This document shows, piece by piece, positions 51,456-62,700 of a stretch of 64,000 bases of DNA. The DNA is taken from assembly GCA_029298735.1 (NCBI GenBank), contig JANSLP010000121.1, positions 1 to 64,000 of the forward strand, given 5' to 3'. The DNA comes from Ophiostoma sp. CBS 140.51. Taxonomy: Eukaryota; Ascomycota; Sordariomycetes; Ophiostomatales; Ophiostomataceae. Position 1 is the stretch's first letter; each line of letters begins with the position of its first letter. Position numbers and translations under genes: made by a program. The notes under the pieces were generated by a model. That model was not told the DNA's origin. It did not search any database and saw only the letters and a program-made list of their open reading frames with translations.

Positions 51456-53242
51456 TGTAGAGGTAGGACTCGCGTAAGTGTATATTAATTGTAGGAGAGT
51501 CGTCGGTAGTGTCTCGAGTGAAAGTATGAGGTGACAATGACGAATGTTGGTCGTTGAAAAAGTTGCGATGTTGACGTCGCGAGTTTAGCAGGCAGAAAGG
51601 CGAAAATGCGCTTGGAGATTCTAGCCTTGTGGAGCTGCACGTGATCGTATTAGAGAGACCGCATTAGCCTCATGGAGACACCATCAAAACTCGTGTAAGT
51701 CGTCATTGTGTCTCTCTTCACAACCTCAACTCAGCATGCACATGTGCCATAAACTAGAAATTGCTAGAAAAATACCAGATAAAATAGAAGAGTAGCTAAT
51801 TATTTTCAAATCCTTGTAAATACCGGTTGTTTGTGTGATTTTCCCTTCATAAAAGTAATTACATTAGAAGCGCACTTTCAGTGACTTCACAACTCGACGT
51901 CACAACTCTCAACGTCACTTCATAGCCCGGATACAGTACTGGCCATCTTTGAGCTACCCATTGTCACTCTTGACTTCCATGTTGCTCTCTTGCGCTCTTT
52001 TCCGCCCTCTCCTGCATGACCAGAAACAACGGAGAGCGCCGACAACGGCCAGCCCGAGACGCGCTGAAGATACTGCTTGGCCCCTGTAAGACCCCTGTAT
52101 TTCTCCGTACTCAGGGATAGCCGCCCGCGCCGTCCAACATCACACAACCACCACGCCATTCGCTGTGCCTGAACCCACTGCCGCCGAACAAAACGCGCCA
52201 GTGCTTCAGCCCCGACAACTCCCGCCGATCTAGGCCCCCCATTGCACCTTCCTTGTGATTGACTGCCGCTGCTGGGGCAGGGGCCTGAACACCACAACCA
52301 GGCACACCTTCCTTCAGATGCTGATATTCTTTGGTTCTGGTTGGTTGCGCCTGCCAGCTCTTTTGTCTTTTACCGGCTCTTCCCAACAATGTGCCGTTGT
52401 CGCTCTTTCCTTGTTCAAAAAAGTAACCCAGCTCGACAGTTTATTATTTTCTGCACACGGCAGGCACGTTGACTCAAACCATCACCAACACACAAACAAC
52501 ACAACCACCTCAAGCCACCATCACCTTTTCTTCCTCGACCACCCTCGTCTCGACAGCCAACACCAGACAGCCTGCATCCTGGCGCCTGCATCGACGCACC
52601 TTGTCCCCCCCCCTCCCTGCGGTTAAACCTGTTGGCCAGCGGGGCCCCTTCTTTTTTTGTGTCGTGTGCATCTCTTGTTGGCTATTTTCCTCTCTTTTCC
52701 GTTTTTCTTTTCCCTCCTCGTTTATCCTCTATTCTCTCCTGTTCCTTTCGCTTCAGATTGGCCTGCACCTACCCGTCCTAAAGCCCCTCCGTCTCCCCTC
52801 GCTCCTCCTCCGTCCCGGCGGCTCGCACGCTGACAGCCAGGCTACTCAAGACCCGTCTCCTCCCTAAGCTCTAACCGCCGCTCCCTCGGCCTAGCCCCAA
52901 ACACTAGTCGCCCCCAGAATTCGCCCAGACGCAAAAGTTGCCACAAAAATCAACGACAAAGTCGAAACAACATTCTTTTCGTCCGACGACCTGCCTGAGA
53001 TCCACATCTCAACTTCATACACACCCTTTTCTCTCAAACGCCTCACCTGCAATTCCAGGGCCGCTCACTTTGTTTTCTTGTCTTCGTGATCTTTTTGGAC
53101 TATCTTCAAGCTTCACTCTTTTGCATCTGCTTTGTAAACACAAATCCGACAGCGCCCGCATCCCTTCATCCGTGCCCGAGTTTCGTCCGCGCCCAACCCC
53201 GCGCTCTCAGTCTCTACCCTCATTGCGTGAAAGATACCGACC
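51456..53242. other. Intergenic region and long pyrimidine-rich leader of the Det1-like gene
   Basis: The left part (51456-51900) is the promoter side of the PRKRIP1 homologue and is AT-leaning near 51730-51870. From about 52400 to 53240 the plus strand is strongly C/T-rich with repeated CCTCCTC, CACAACC and TTTTCTTTTCC tracts and almost no ATG. This is consistent with a long promoter plus 5' untranslated leader. Open frames here are compositional and have no recognisable domain. Confidence 0.55.
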
Positions 53243-55436
53243 ATGGGCAAGCCGAGACTTCTCATTATCGTCAGACACGGCCAGTCTGAAGGCAACAGTA
53301 AGTCGACGCCAACATAGCGTCCTCTCTACCGTTCATAGCGTACTGACAGTCTCTAGAAAACCGCGACATCCACCAAACCGTCCCGGACCACCGTGTCCGC
53401 TTGACGAGCGAAGGATGGCAGCAAGCGTATGACGCCGGCCGCCGGCTGCGCACACTTCTGCGCGCCGACGATACCATCCAGTTCTTCACGTCGCCGTATC
53501 GACGCACTCGTGAGACCACGGAAGGTATCTTACAGACGCTGACGTCAGACAACCCCGAGCCCTCTCCCTTCAAGCGCAACAACATCAAGGTCTACGAGGA
53601 GCCTCGTTTGCGTGAACAGGATTTTGGCAATTTCCAGCCATGCAGCGCCGAGATGGAGCGCATGTGGCAGGAGCGTGCCGACTACGGCCACTTCTTCTAC
53701 CGCATCCCCAACGGCGAAAGCGCGGCCGATGCCTACGACCGTGTCTCGGGCTTCAACGAGAGCTTGTGGCGCCAATTCGGCGAGGAAGACTTTCCCAGTG
53801 TCTGTGTTCTCGGTAAGCTCACTCTTTATTATCTCCTTTTGGATTACACCCTCACACACTCATGAGCAACAACAACTAACAACACCCAGTCACCCATGGT
53901 CTCATGTCACGCGTGTTTCTCATGAAGTGGTACCACTTTAGCGTCGAGTACTTTGAGGATCTCCGCAACGTCAACCACTGCGAGTTTTTAATTATGCGCA
54001 AGCAGGGCGACAGCGGCAAGTACAAGCTGGAAAGCAAGCTTCGCACATGGTCCGAGCTACGGCGCGAACGAGCCGCGCTCCTCAAGCAGAAAGAGGAGCT
54101 TGAAGCGGCCAAGGATAAGACAACAGACAAGACAGACAAGACTCTGGAGAAGGGAGACAAAGACAGCGCAAAATTGGAAAAAGCTGCATCCGGTTTGTCA
54201 TCCTCCTCCCCGTCCTCCTCCACATTGGTGCCGCAAAGACGCTGGGGCGGCTGTCCTAATGGTTGCAATCATGATAAGAACTTCAAGATCCGTCCTGGAC
54301 TCGCCGATTTAATAAAACGCGACGGGACCAACGTCTATGACAGTCCCAATTCCGGCAGCGGCAGCAGCCCGCGTAGCTCGAAATTGACGTCGGCGATCAA
54401 CAGCCACAGCCACAGTCACGGAAAGAGCAGCGCCACCCCTCCCTCGCTTTCCCGTCGGGTCACGGCCGTCCGCCGCTTCCAGGTGGCCGGCTACAGCGAC
54501 GATGACGACGGGGGCGATGGTGGTGACGAGGTGGACGACGACAACCGGCCCTCGTCGCAGGCCTCGAACGATACCAACAACGATGCGGCCAGCAAGAGCC
54601 CCAAAGAGCCTCTCATCGGCGGCAGCGGCAGTGGCAGCTCTACCAAGCTCGCGGCCAACAACAAGAGCACAGCCAGCGCTGGTGGCGGATTAGTTCCCCC
54701 TCACATCGACATTACTCGCGCCCGTGAGGAGATTGTCTCGTCACCCGATGCCACTCCCTCATTCATCACGCCTGAAGACCGCCAGCGCACCGTGTCGCCC
54801 GGTGGATCACCCCCGCCCCTGCCGAAGCCGTTTTTACATATTGGGCGCGACTTTGGCGGCACGTACAGCGGCCATACAAGCGACGCCGACTCGTCTGAGG
54901 ACGACCGGGTTCGGTATCGCATGGCCCGCCTGAAGATGAACATTGGCGGTACCGCCGAGTCGGGCGCACAACACTCTCACAGCCATGGACACGGCCACGG
55001 CCACGGCCATAGCCACAACCACAATCACAATCACAGCCATGGAAGTGTCCAGTTCTATGGCACGCTCGATGCTGTTGCTGCCACCGCAACATCCGGCAAG
55101 GCCGAGGTGATTGCCGCGGTGGCCACGGGACAGTTGGAGCGTGGAAGTGCCACGCCCGGCAGCGCTGGTGGCAGCTCCTCCAATTTGAGCAACATCCGCA
55201 AGAAGCGCACTAAGAACATGGCCAACCGTCTCGGCGATGCGCCGCACTGTAGCGACTGCGAGCACGACCACGGTGACACCACCGACTTGGGCGCCGACGA
55301 ACTCGACATGGACGACGAGCTTCTGAGCTCGGGTGTTGTTGTCGTCGACGACAATGGCGACGATGAGACTGACATAGACCCCGACTTGGCTCTCGCCGAG
55401 AAGGAGGACAAGAGCATCCAGGGCAGCGTTTACTAA
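53243..55436 (+). CDS. Histidine phosphatase (phosphoglycerate mutase-like) superfamily protein, Det1-like, with long disordered tail
   Basis: Three exons: 53243-53297, 53357-53812 and 53890-55436, with introns of 59 nt (GTAAGT donor) and 77 nt (GTAAGC donor), encoding 685 residues. The first 215 residues form a branch-1 histidine phosphatase domain: RHGQ with catalytic His12, SPYRRTRET with the phosphate-binding Arg near 68, the REQDFGNF acid segment, and VTHG with the second His at 173. HQTVPDHRVRLTSEG and the NGESAADAYDRV segment match yeast Det1, a broad-range acid phosphatase linked to sterol transport; shared function is inferred. After a conserved FEDLRNVNHCEF segment the chain becomes a charged helix (about 225-265), then a CPNGCNHDKNFKI motif near 292. 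Low-complexity acidic/Ser-rich sequence follows, with an alternating His-Gly/Asn tract at about 533-555 and CSDCEHDHG near the end. The tail triples the length of yeast Det1. Confidence 0.92.
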
Positions 55437-56126
55437 ACGTGCTGGTGGATGCCCCCTCCCATTTCTTCCAGCCTACTTCATCTCACCAGACTGCTTACAT
55501 TTTCCTCATATTTCCTGCGCCCTCTGCCATTTCGCTCCAATTTTTCTTCACGATGATGATACCAGGATCATGCTTTTTTTTAATTTAGAATAGCGCCAAT
55601 AGCTTCGTCTTTTTACTCTGGATTGCAATGCTTTTATGGCGTAGTTTTTGGCCAGCTACAATTGATTAAATTCGAATTATAATTTAAGCATTTTTTGTGC
55701 GATACTATGAAATAGATGTGTGTCGTAGGTTCCCATGAGTTGTAGACTCCAGTGAGTTGGAGATGATAACCCGTTGAGCCGTTGAAAAGACCCACTTTTG
55801 CGTCATCCGATGGGACGAGAGCTCATTCTGGCCAATAGATAAGACACGATAAGGTCCTGATAAGTCAGCACTTTTTTTCGGCATCCCCACCCTCCAAAAG
55901 TTCCCCAGGGTTCAGACAGCTCCCAATTCACTTGGGACGCTAATTATCATCTCGCCTCCCGTTGAAGAAAAACAAAACTTTACGACGACAGACACAGAAC
56001 GACGCGACTGTTTACGAGGCGACGCATATGACGAGCTACAATCGTATACTTTTAAGGATAATCTTCACATAAACGACCGACCAGATACAGTTACGCCTGA
56101 TCGAAGCAACCGCACAAGAGCACACC
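55437..56126. other. Intergenic region, no gene recognised
   Basis: 3' flank of the Det1-like gene (AT-rich at 55575-55700) and the promoter of the HIT-finger gene. No recognisable coding sequence. Confidence 0.6.
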
Positions 56127-57191
56127 ATGATCTCTCAATCACCGCCTCCTCAGGAGGACGGGACGACAGCACCGGCAGTTGAGGCCGGCGAAGGCCACCA
56201 GTCACCTATGTCTCATGCCAGCAGCGAGACAGCAGCGGCTGTACCTCCACAGTCGACAGAGACAGAGGCGGGAGTAGAAGCAGCACCAGCAAACGGCAAG
56301 CGATCTGCACCGACGAGTCCCGACCGGATGGAGGAAGATACAACAGAAGATGCCGCGGCTAGTGCGAACATGAACGGACAAGAGAAGCCGACAGAGGATG
56401 AACCTTCAGACGACGCCGAAGCAGCAAAACCGCCAGCCAAAAAGCGCACAATCTGCGGCGTCTGCAACAAGGAGCCCTCCAAGTACAAGTGCCCAAGGTG
56501 CACTCTGGCATAGTAGGTTCCCCCAAGCGACGTGTGAATGAATGTGAAGGGTACTAACGGTGACAGCTGCTCAGTTGCGTGCAACCGAATCCACCGCGAC
56601 AACCACCCGCCCAACGCCCCAGCCGAAGAGAAGAAATCGACTCTGCCCAGTGCCTCTTCCGTCTCATCCCTCCCACCCAAACCGACACCACCGCCACACC
56701 CCTTCCAGGTCTTGGACGACGCGCCCGAGCTCAAGTACTTGTTTGAAAAGTACCCGACCCTACCGGACCGCCTCAAGAAGATTTACGAAGCGACGCAGCC
56801 GCCCGCGGCTAGAGGAAGTGGTAGTGCAAATAAGCCAAACATCCCCGGTCTGCCGGCGCGCCTTCCAAACAACCACAGCAAAGGTGGCCGCGGTGGCCGC
56901 AACAACAACGAAATCTGGACAAAAGAAAAGGGTCTCCGCGAGGGTCAAAAGGCGCTGCGACGGGCACGCGTGGACCCGAGCGAAGAGGGCGATGCCGTGC
57001 GGGCGTACTGCGAGCTGGTGACGCACCTTTTGGCAAGAGAGGCTGAGGGTGCTACATCTGCAACCTCTACGGACGGTGCCAACATCCCGAATGGTGGCGG
57101 CGGCGACGTGACTGCCCTCGTGCGGGAAGAGCTTGCCGACGAAGCCAACCAGGTGATCAAGAAACTTCTTGACACTGAGGGACGGCAGTGA
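56127..57191 (+). CDS. HIT-type zinc-finger protein (Hit1/ZNHIT3-like)
   Basis: Two exons, 56127-56512 and 56567-57191, with a 54-nt intron (GTAGGT donor, CTAAC branch site, CAG acceptor) that interrupts the zinc finger. The product has 336 residues. Residues 1-100 are acidic, Pro/Ala-rich and disordered. The HIT finger follows: Cys110-x2-Cys113, Cys122-x2-Cys125, Cys130-x3-Cys134, His138 and His142 in CGVCNKEPSKYKCPRC...YCSVACNRIHRDNH. A downstream helix-like segment (LKYLFEKYPTLPDRLKKIYEAT) matches fungal Hit1/ZNHIT3-like proteins, which help assemble box C/D snoRNPs; the role here is inferred. The C-terminal part is a conserved-looking KGLREGQKALRRAR helix and an acidic tail. The ATG is the first after a pyrimidine-poor leader. 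Only splicing brings the second half of the finger into frame, which makes the gene model secure. Confidence 0.92.
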
Positions 57192-57488
57192 GGACGACAA
57201 AAACATATTATTGGATATAAGTTTTGCATACAAGCGAGGCGCATTGGTTACGGTATGTATTTTTACATTTTCACATTTATGGCTGATGTTTCTGCACAGT
57301 TGGTTTGTTTTGAATCAGATATTTGTATTCTGTTCTGCCATCCTCTGTCTCCATACCCTTTATTACCACCGGGAAAGATCAAACGATTGGTGTCCGCAGA
57401 CACAGTAAGGACACGCAAGGCTATGCTAAAACGCTGCAAAGAACTGGAAAGCAAACTCAAAATCAAAATGACGAAAAGACAATTTAAA

Positions 57489-59768
57489 CTAATGCTTGAA
57501 CAAGGCCAGGAACGACGACGACTTTTTCATGGCTGTCAGCGACAGAACAGACGACGAGTTGGATGTCGGCTGCACCTCCACCTTGGTTTCCCCAACCATC
57601 GCCGCTGTGCCCTCTTCTTGGGCCGCCTCGACACGAGTCGCAGCTGACGTCTCTGCCTTGTCCTCAGGGACGATAGTCGTCGATGTGGCAGCGACCGCGG
57701 CAGCAGCGGCAGGCGGCGACGGCAACCGCTTGTCCTTGGAGAAGCTGCTCAACCGCGCCTTGAGACGCCACAGTGGGCGCTCTTCGGCAGCACCACCCTC
57801 CTCAGCCTGTTGCTGCTGCTTGGCCTTCTTCTCGTGCTTCTCGCGCTCCTTCTTCTCCTTCTTCTCCCGCTTGCGCTGGATCGACGTCTCGTCGCTCTGC
57901 GTCCAGTCGACACTGTGCTCTTGCACGATGCGGCTAATGTCAAATGCAGTGGTGGGCTTTTTGACGGCAGCCGCCTTGGCTGCCTTGGCCTTGGCTTCAG
58001 TATCGAGGTCCGTCTCGGCTTCCGCCGTGGCCTCGTCGTCGGCCTCTTCGGCGGTGTCTTCAACTTCCACCTTGTCGGCAGTGTCAGCCTCCGCCTCCGG
58101 TTGCGGCTTCTCCTCAGCACCCTCCTTCATGCTCTGCCGCCGGCTGCCCGGCTCGGCCAGCGTGTCCTTGAAGGCATGCTTCACACTCGGCGCGCGGGCC
58201 GACGAGGGTGTAATGGGCGACTTGGCCGACATTGCAGGCGATGCCTTCTCAGACCCCTTCTGCGAAATTGTAGGCGAGCGTGCCACCGACTGGTTGTGCG
58301 AGTAGCCTTCCTTGGGTGACCGCGGCTTCCGCAGCAAAATCGACTTGCGAGGACCACCGACCGAGTGCGTCGTGCGCTGGAACTGCTGCGCGGCCTGGCT
58401 GGGGATGTAGGGCACACCGTGGTGGGCGTTGGAGGGCGGGATGACACTCGTGATGCCGCGGCGCTGGGCCAGCGTGTCTTGCGTGCCCGAAGAAGGTAGG
58501 CCGCCGCCGCGCATGTTCACCTGTTGCGGCGACTGCGACCGTGTCCGGTTCTTGCGGCGTTGGAGCTCATCCATTGTGGGTGGGGGGACGAGGCCAGCGG
58601 CCGCATTGGCCGCCTTGGATGTGTGCGCCGCCTTGTAGGCGCTCAAACTGTGCGGCGCCGAAAACGGCTGGCGGCGGAGCTGCTCACCACTTGTCGTCGT
58701 GGGCACGACCGGCGCATTGCTCGCATAGACGGCGCGCAGGTTGCCCGAACCACGCGAACGGATACGGCAGCCGTCGTTCTGGACGGGGGGAGGGCCTTCA
58801 AGAGGGGAAGGCGGGACACTGCTTCCCGAGCTCGTTTGTTGCATTCCCCGCTCTGCGAGAATGGTCTGCAGCCGCTGGGCCAAGTCTTTGGCATCGACGG
58901 GTCCGCGGTTGCGGCCCACAGGATCCGACTTGCGCACAGGCGGTTTGATGGAGGCGTTGAGGATGGTCGCCGTTTTCTGGTCGGTCTTCTGCTCGACCTT
59001 CTCTGGCTTCTTCTCCGTCTCCTCCTTCTCGTCTGTCTTGTCCCGCACCATCTTGTTGTGCTTGCTGCCGCGCAGCGAAAAGCCAGAGAAGAGGGACATT
59101 GTCGTGGTCTGAGGCTCTTCTTTCTTCACCCCTGTAGTGGTGGTGTTGGCCGCCTGCTTCTGGAGAGCCGCCAACTGCTGCTGCGATGAAAAGGACGATG
59201 AGGAGGAGTGCTGCTGCGACGACGGCGGTGCGTGGGGAAGCAAGTGTGGGCGGCGAAGATGACGTTGTGAGGGGCGTGGGGGCTGCGACTGTGATGGACG
59301 ACGGCTACTCTGGGCCTGGTTCACTCCCTGGTTCACTCCCTGGTTCACCTGGTAGGGATTGTTGTAGGAAAGCGGCTGGTAGCTGTTGACGTTGCCGTGC
59401 AAGAGATTGTGCATGCGCTGGTGCTGGTAAGGCAGCTGTTGATGGTAGGGTATCTGTTGGTAGGGAATGATTTGGGGGTAGAAGAGGAAATGGGGTTGTT
59501 GTTGGTGAGACTGGTGTTGTTGATAATGAGATTGGTGATGAGACTGGTGGGAACGGTGACGGCTGGAGGTGGTTGCAGTACTGCCTCTGCGGTGTGGCTG
59601 TGAAGAAGACGAGCCAGACGATGGATGATGAGGGAGAGAAGGACGACGAGAAGAAGAGGCAGATTGAGGAATCGATGGAGGGTTGTAAATAACACCGGTA
59701 GGTTGGTCCATCCGGGGCGCTGCGATTGTGGTGGGGCCGGCCATCATCATAGTTGACTCGTAGCGCAT
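57489..59768 (-). CDS. Low-complexity fungal protein of unknown function
   Basis: Single-exon open frame of 759 residues on the minus strand; I do not recognise a family. The N-terminal third is very rich in Gln, His, Ser, Pro and Tyr, including a four-residue VNQG repeat encoded by a 12-bp tandem repeat at about 59317-59349. Then comes a charged segment (KTDQKTATILNASIKPPVRKSDP). A more ordinary part follows with AKDLAQRLQTILAERG (a short helix), GCRIRSRGSGNLRAVYA and KSILLRKPRSPKEGY, and this looks the best conserved. The C-terminus has an acidic Glu/Ala/Asp-rich region, FDISRIVQEHSVDWTQSDETSIQRKREKKEKKE (a plausible functional helix) and ends KKSSSFLALFKH. No membrane segment or catalytic motif is visible. 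The opposite strand is also open in places but translates to compositional sequence. A real gene is likely given its length and GC-rich codon use, but the first ATG is uncertain; an MMMAGP start lies six codons in. Confidence 0.72.
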   Translation of the reverse strand: MRYESTMMMAGPTTIAAPRMDQPTGVIYNPPSIPQSASSSRRPSLPHHPSSGSSSSQPHRRGSTATTSSRHRSHQSHHQSHYQQHQSHQQQPHFLFYPQIIPYQQIPYHQQLPYQHQRMHNLLHGNVNSYQPLSYNNPYQVNQGVNQGVNQAQSSRRPSQSQPPRPSQRHLRRPHLLPHAPPSSQQHSSSSSFSSQQQLAALQKQAANTTTTGVKKEEPQTTTMSLFSGFSLRGSKHNKMVRDKTDEKEETEKKPEKVEQKTDQKTATILNASIKPPVRKSDPVGRNRGPVDAKDLAQRLQTILAERGMQQTSSGSSVPPSPLEGPPPVQNDGCRIRSRGSGNLRAVYASNAPVVPTTTSGEQLRRQPFSAPHSLSAYKAAHTSKAANAAAGLVPPPTMDELQRRKNRTRSQSPQQVNMRGGGLPSSGTQDTLAQRRGITSVIPPSNAHHGVPYIPSQAAQQFQRTTHSVGGPRKSILLRKPRSPKEGYSHNQSVARSPTISQKGSEKASPAMSAKSPITPSSARAPSVKHAFKDTLAEPGSRRQSMKEGAEEKPQPEAEADTADKVEVEDTAEEADDEATAEAETDLDTEAKAKAAKAAAVKKPTTAFDISRIVQEHSVDWTQSDETSIQRKREKKEKKEREKHEKKAKQQQQAEEGGAAEERPLWRLKARLSSFSKDKRLPSPPAAAAAVAATSTTIVPEDKAETSAATRVEAAQEEGTAAMVGETKVEVQPTSNSSSVLSLTAMKKSSSFLALFKH
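59317..59349 (+). repeat. 12-bp tandem repeat in coding sequence
   Basis: Three near-perfect copies of TGGTTCACTCCC. On the minus strand they encode consecutive VNQG units of the 759-residue protein. The unit length is a multiple of three, consistent with selection for an open frame. Confidence 0.85.
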
Positions 59769-62700
59769 TTTAAGAGTTAAAGTAAAGCTCTTTTGGTCGT
59801 CTAGATCTTCTGCGCCTTACTAGGACCGTGAAGCTATTGCTCGTTGCCGTTTAGAGCTGTTTTCTTAGCGCCAACGGGGACAAGGATAGCTGTTTGATGT
59901 GAGGGGGTGGGAAAGGGAAACGGGAATGGTCCGCGTGATGGCTCGGAAATGGAGCTGTTGAGGTGGCAAAAGAGGGGGAGAGGGGAAAGATGGGAAGATG
60001 GGAAGGGGAAAAGATGTATTTAAAAGTGAACGTGATTGTGAAAGCGGTGATCTCGTCTTCAGTTAAGAAGAAAAGACTGTGGATGTGAAATTGTGAAATT
60101 ATGAAAATGGATGCACGGGTGATTCCGAAAAGGACGATGCGGAAGAAAGCGGCCGTTGCACAGACAGAAAAAGTGTAGTGAGGATGGAGTGATGAGGGTG
60201 AGTAAGAGGGTGAGTAAGTTGAAGTGGACGGATTGAATATAGGTTGACACGGTATAGTAGAGCCTGGTTGGTGAGGACGGTGATGATTTGCCTTACAATA
60301 TTAAGGATGAGAAAGAAAGAAAGAGAAAGACTGAAGAAGATAGAAAACGAGGAAGGGAGGAACAAGATATAGGCTGATGACAAGAGAAAACGACACGATC
60401 AAATGCGGACATGCAATGTCGAGAATGAAGATATTTGAATTACAGACTGTAGACGTGGGTGAGAAAAAGAAAAGAATCGAGGTTTCGCATGCCATGCATC
60501 CATCTTGTTGTGGTTTGTTGGCCGTTTTGGGCGTTTCGGAGGCATCACGGGCTGTCTACTGGAGGCTTCTGTACGAGAGAGCAGAATCTACACAATTGTG
60601 GACGTTTGCAGCAGAAACGGTTGTAGACAGAGACATTTTAGACAGTCTGCTTGCTTTTTTTTTTGTCCCGAGTGCTGCTAAATGTCTTGCATGTCTTCTT
60701 TGCAGTGTCTTCTCTTTGGCGGGCTTCTATTTTCATCGCCTACTTGTCTGCTCACCGTGTTGCTCTTGTCTCAGTATATTGACCTGCTTTGGGGCTAGAG
60801 GATGATCATTCGTGCTGGACGACCGAGAATCCGAGAAAGAGACCTTTAAAAATGGCCGTAAACGGGTTAAATCAAAGCTCGGCAAGACGGTTGAAGTGTG
60901 TAGAAAGGTGATAAAATGTGTGTTCCTGACTGAGGAATGTAGGGGAATAGAGACATCTACATTCCAGTCGGGGCCTGGCCTGAGAGGAAGTCGAGGACCT
61001 AAGCGTGTGCAATCAGTAAAAGACGAGCGGATGGGGTAACGAGCGAGACATAAAATTGGACGAAACGGGCATCGGAAGGAATGCCGGTGAAGAGAAGTGT
61101 GGGAAAGTAGGAGAAAAGCAGAGGGTGTGAGACTGGTGAACTCTGAGGATATCAGAAAAAGCAAATGTATAAGAGCTCGTGCCAGTAAAAAAGGAACAAA
61201 ACATTATCGGGAAAGAGAGAGTACAACGAGAAAAGCAGCTGTGATGATGTGATGTTGTCTGAAAAGAAGAGAACAAATAGGGTCATGTGGAGGAAATCAG
61301 TAAGAAGAGAAGACATGACGAAGATGGGCTGCGAAGGAGATGTTGCATTTGATTTTATGAGGCACCCAGACTTGCAATCTAGATCTCGCGATCCTCTTCG
61401 ATATCACCTTCCTCTATTTGAATATCGGCCATCTTGAATCTTGAATCTCGACTCGATACTACGGCGATCTCACCAGTGTGGGGGGAGGCTGCAAGGTTTA
61501 TATAGGGGACTTGATAGACTCGACGGGACTCGATGAGCCGCTAGAAAGACCTCGACTGGCTACGCTCAGGCTGATCTACTTGGACTATCACGGGCTGTCG
61601 TGTAGACTATCGTCACTGCCAAGATTGTAGTCAACAGTCAATAGTCAGTGCGAAGATGATTTGGTGAAGATCCAGTAAAAAGTACAAAATTGCAGATGAC
61701 AGAATCAATATTTCTCGCCAGATGCCTTACCCTGCAGGTCTTCAATGGTGCGGCCTCATATCACGCCGAGTTATGTTTCAGAGAAAATCAAGAAAGTCAA
61801 CAGGAAAAACGACAAGACATCAAATACGCGGACGTGAAGACTGTTGAAAGCGCGACTCAATTTTTTTGACCTCACCTCAAGCCACTGGAACTTCCTTTCC
61901 GAGGCATTGAGAACCCTATATTGCGTTTCTCTCCCGTTATTTACAGTTCTTACTCGGCGCCGTTTATGGCATGAAGCAAACAATATATAATTGCTTTTTT
62001 CTCTTCATGAAACGACGTCGCGTTTTCTTGACCTCGAGATTGACAGATTATTCCTTCAACTCTTCTTGTTTGCTTCACTTTACGCGTAGATGGCTGTCAT
62101 TTTTATTTTGATGCTTTCTACGCTTCACATAACACCGCGTCGAGGTCCATGCGCCTCGCATAATACAGTCAAGCCATTGGCTTAAGCACTCGACGGTAAA
62201 AAAAAGAGGCGACCGGCAGCTGGCATCTGTCTGACAGCCAATGTCGTGTTTTATTGACGAGCAGGGATGGCAATAAATCACAAAACGGAAAAAAAGTGCC
62301 GAGCGGCGAGTTATGCCTGTGTGATCTCTCGTGGCCGTTTGTGATCAGTTGTGATCGTTTGTGATCGGTCAATCAGTCGTGGTCGTGTGCGTGTGTGTCC
62401 GGTCACTCCAGCCACTCGAAGCCGTACTCTGCTCGGGTCTGCAATGCGTTGAGACTTGGCATCCACTCGCAACCTTTGCTTGAAGTCGTCGGGTGACATG
62501 ACCAAAGGTGACCAAAGAGCAAAAAGAGCACAAATAGCTCTAAATATAGCTTTAGGTCTGGGCTTTTTGATCGTCTTGTCAGTGCACCTCTCTACCCTCC
62601 TCTCTTGTCCTGTCCCACGGTTCTCTCTTCTCTGTTTGGACCCCAATAGAGAAAAAAAGATCAGCGAGAAAGACCAGGAGATCGTCCACTCCACGGCAGA

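Noticed and set aside
57496..58305. 269-codon plus-strand open frame opposite the 759-residue protein
   Set aside because: It lies antisense to a longer, GC-rich coding frame, and its translation is an Ala/Ser/Val-rich shadow without domain features.
61535..61630. Leucine-rich frame reading PLERPRLATLRLIYLDYHGL
   Set aside because: It resembles one repeat of an F-box/LRR protein, but it is about 30 codons long with stops on both sides and no F-box upstream; chance cannot be excluded.
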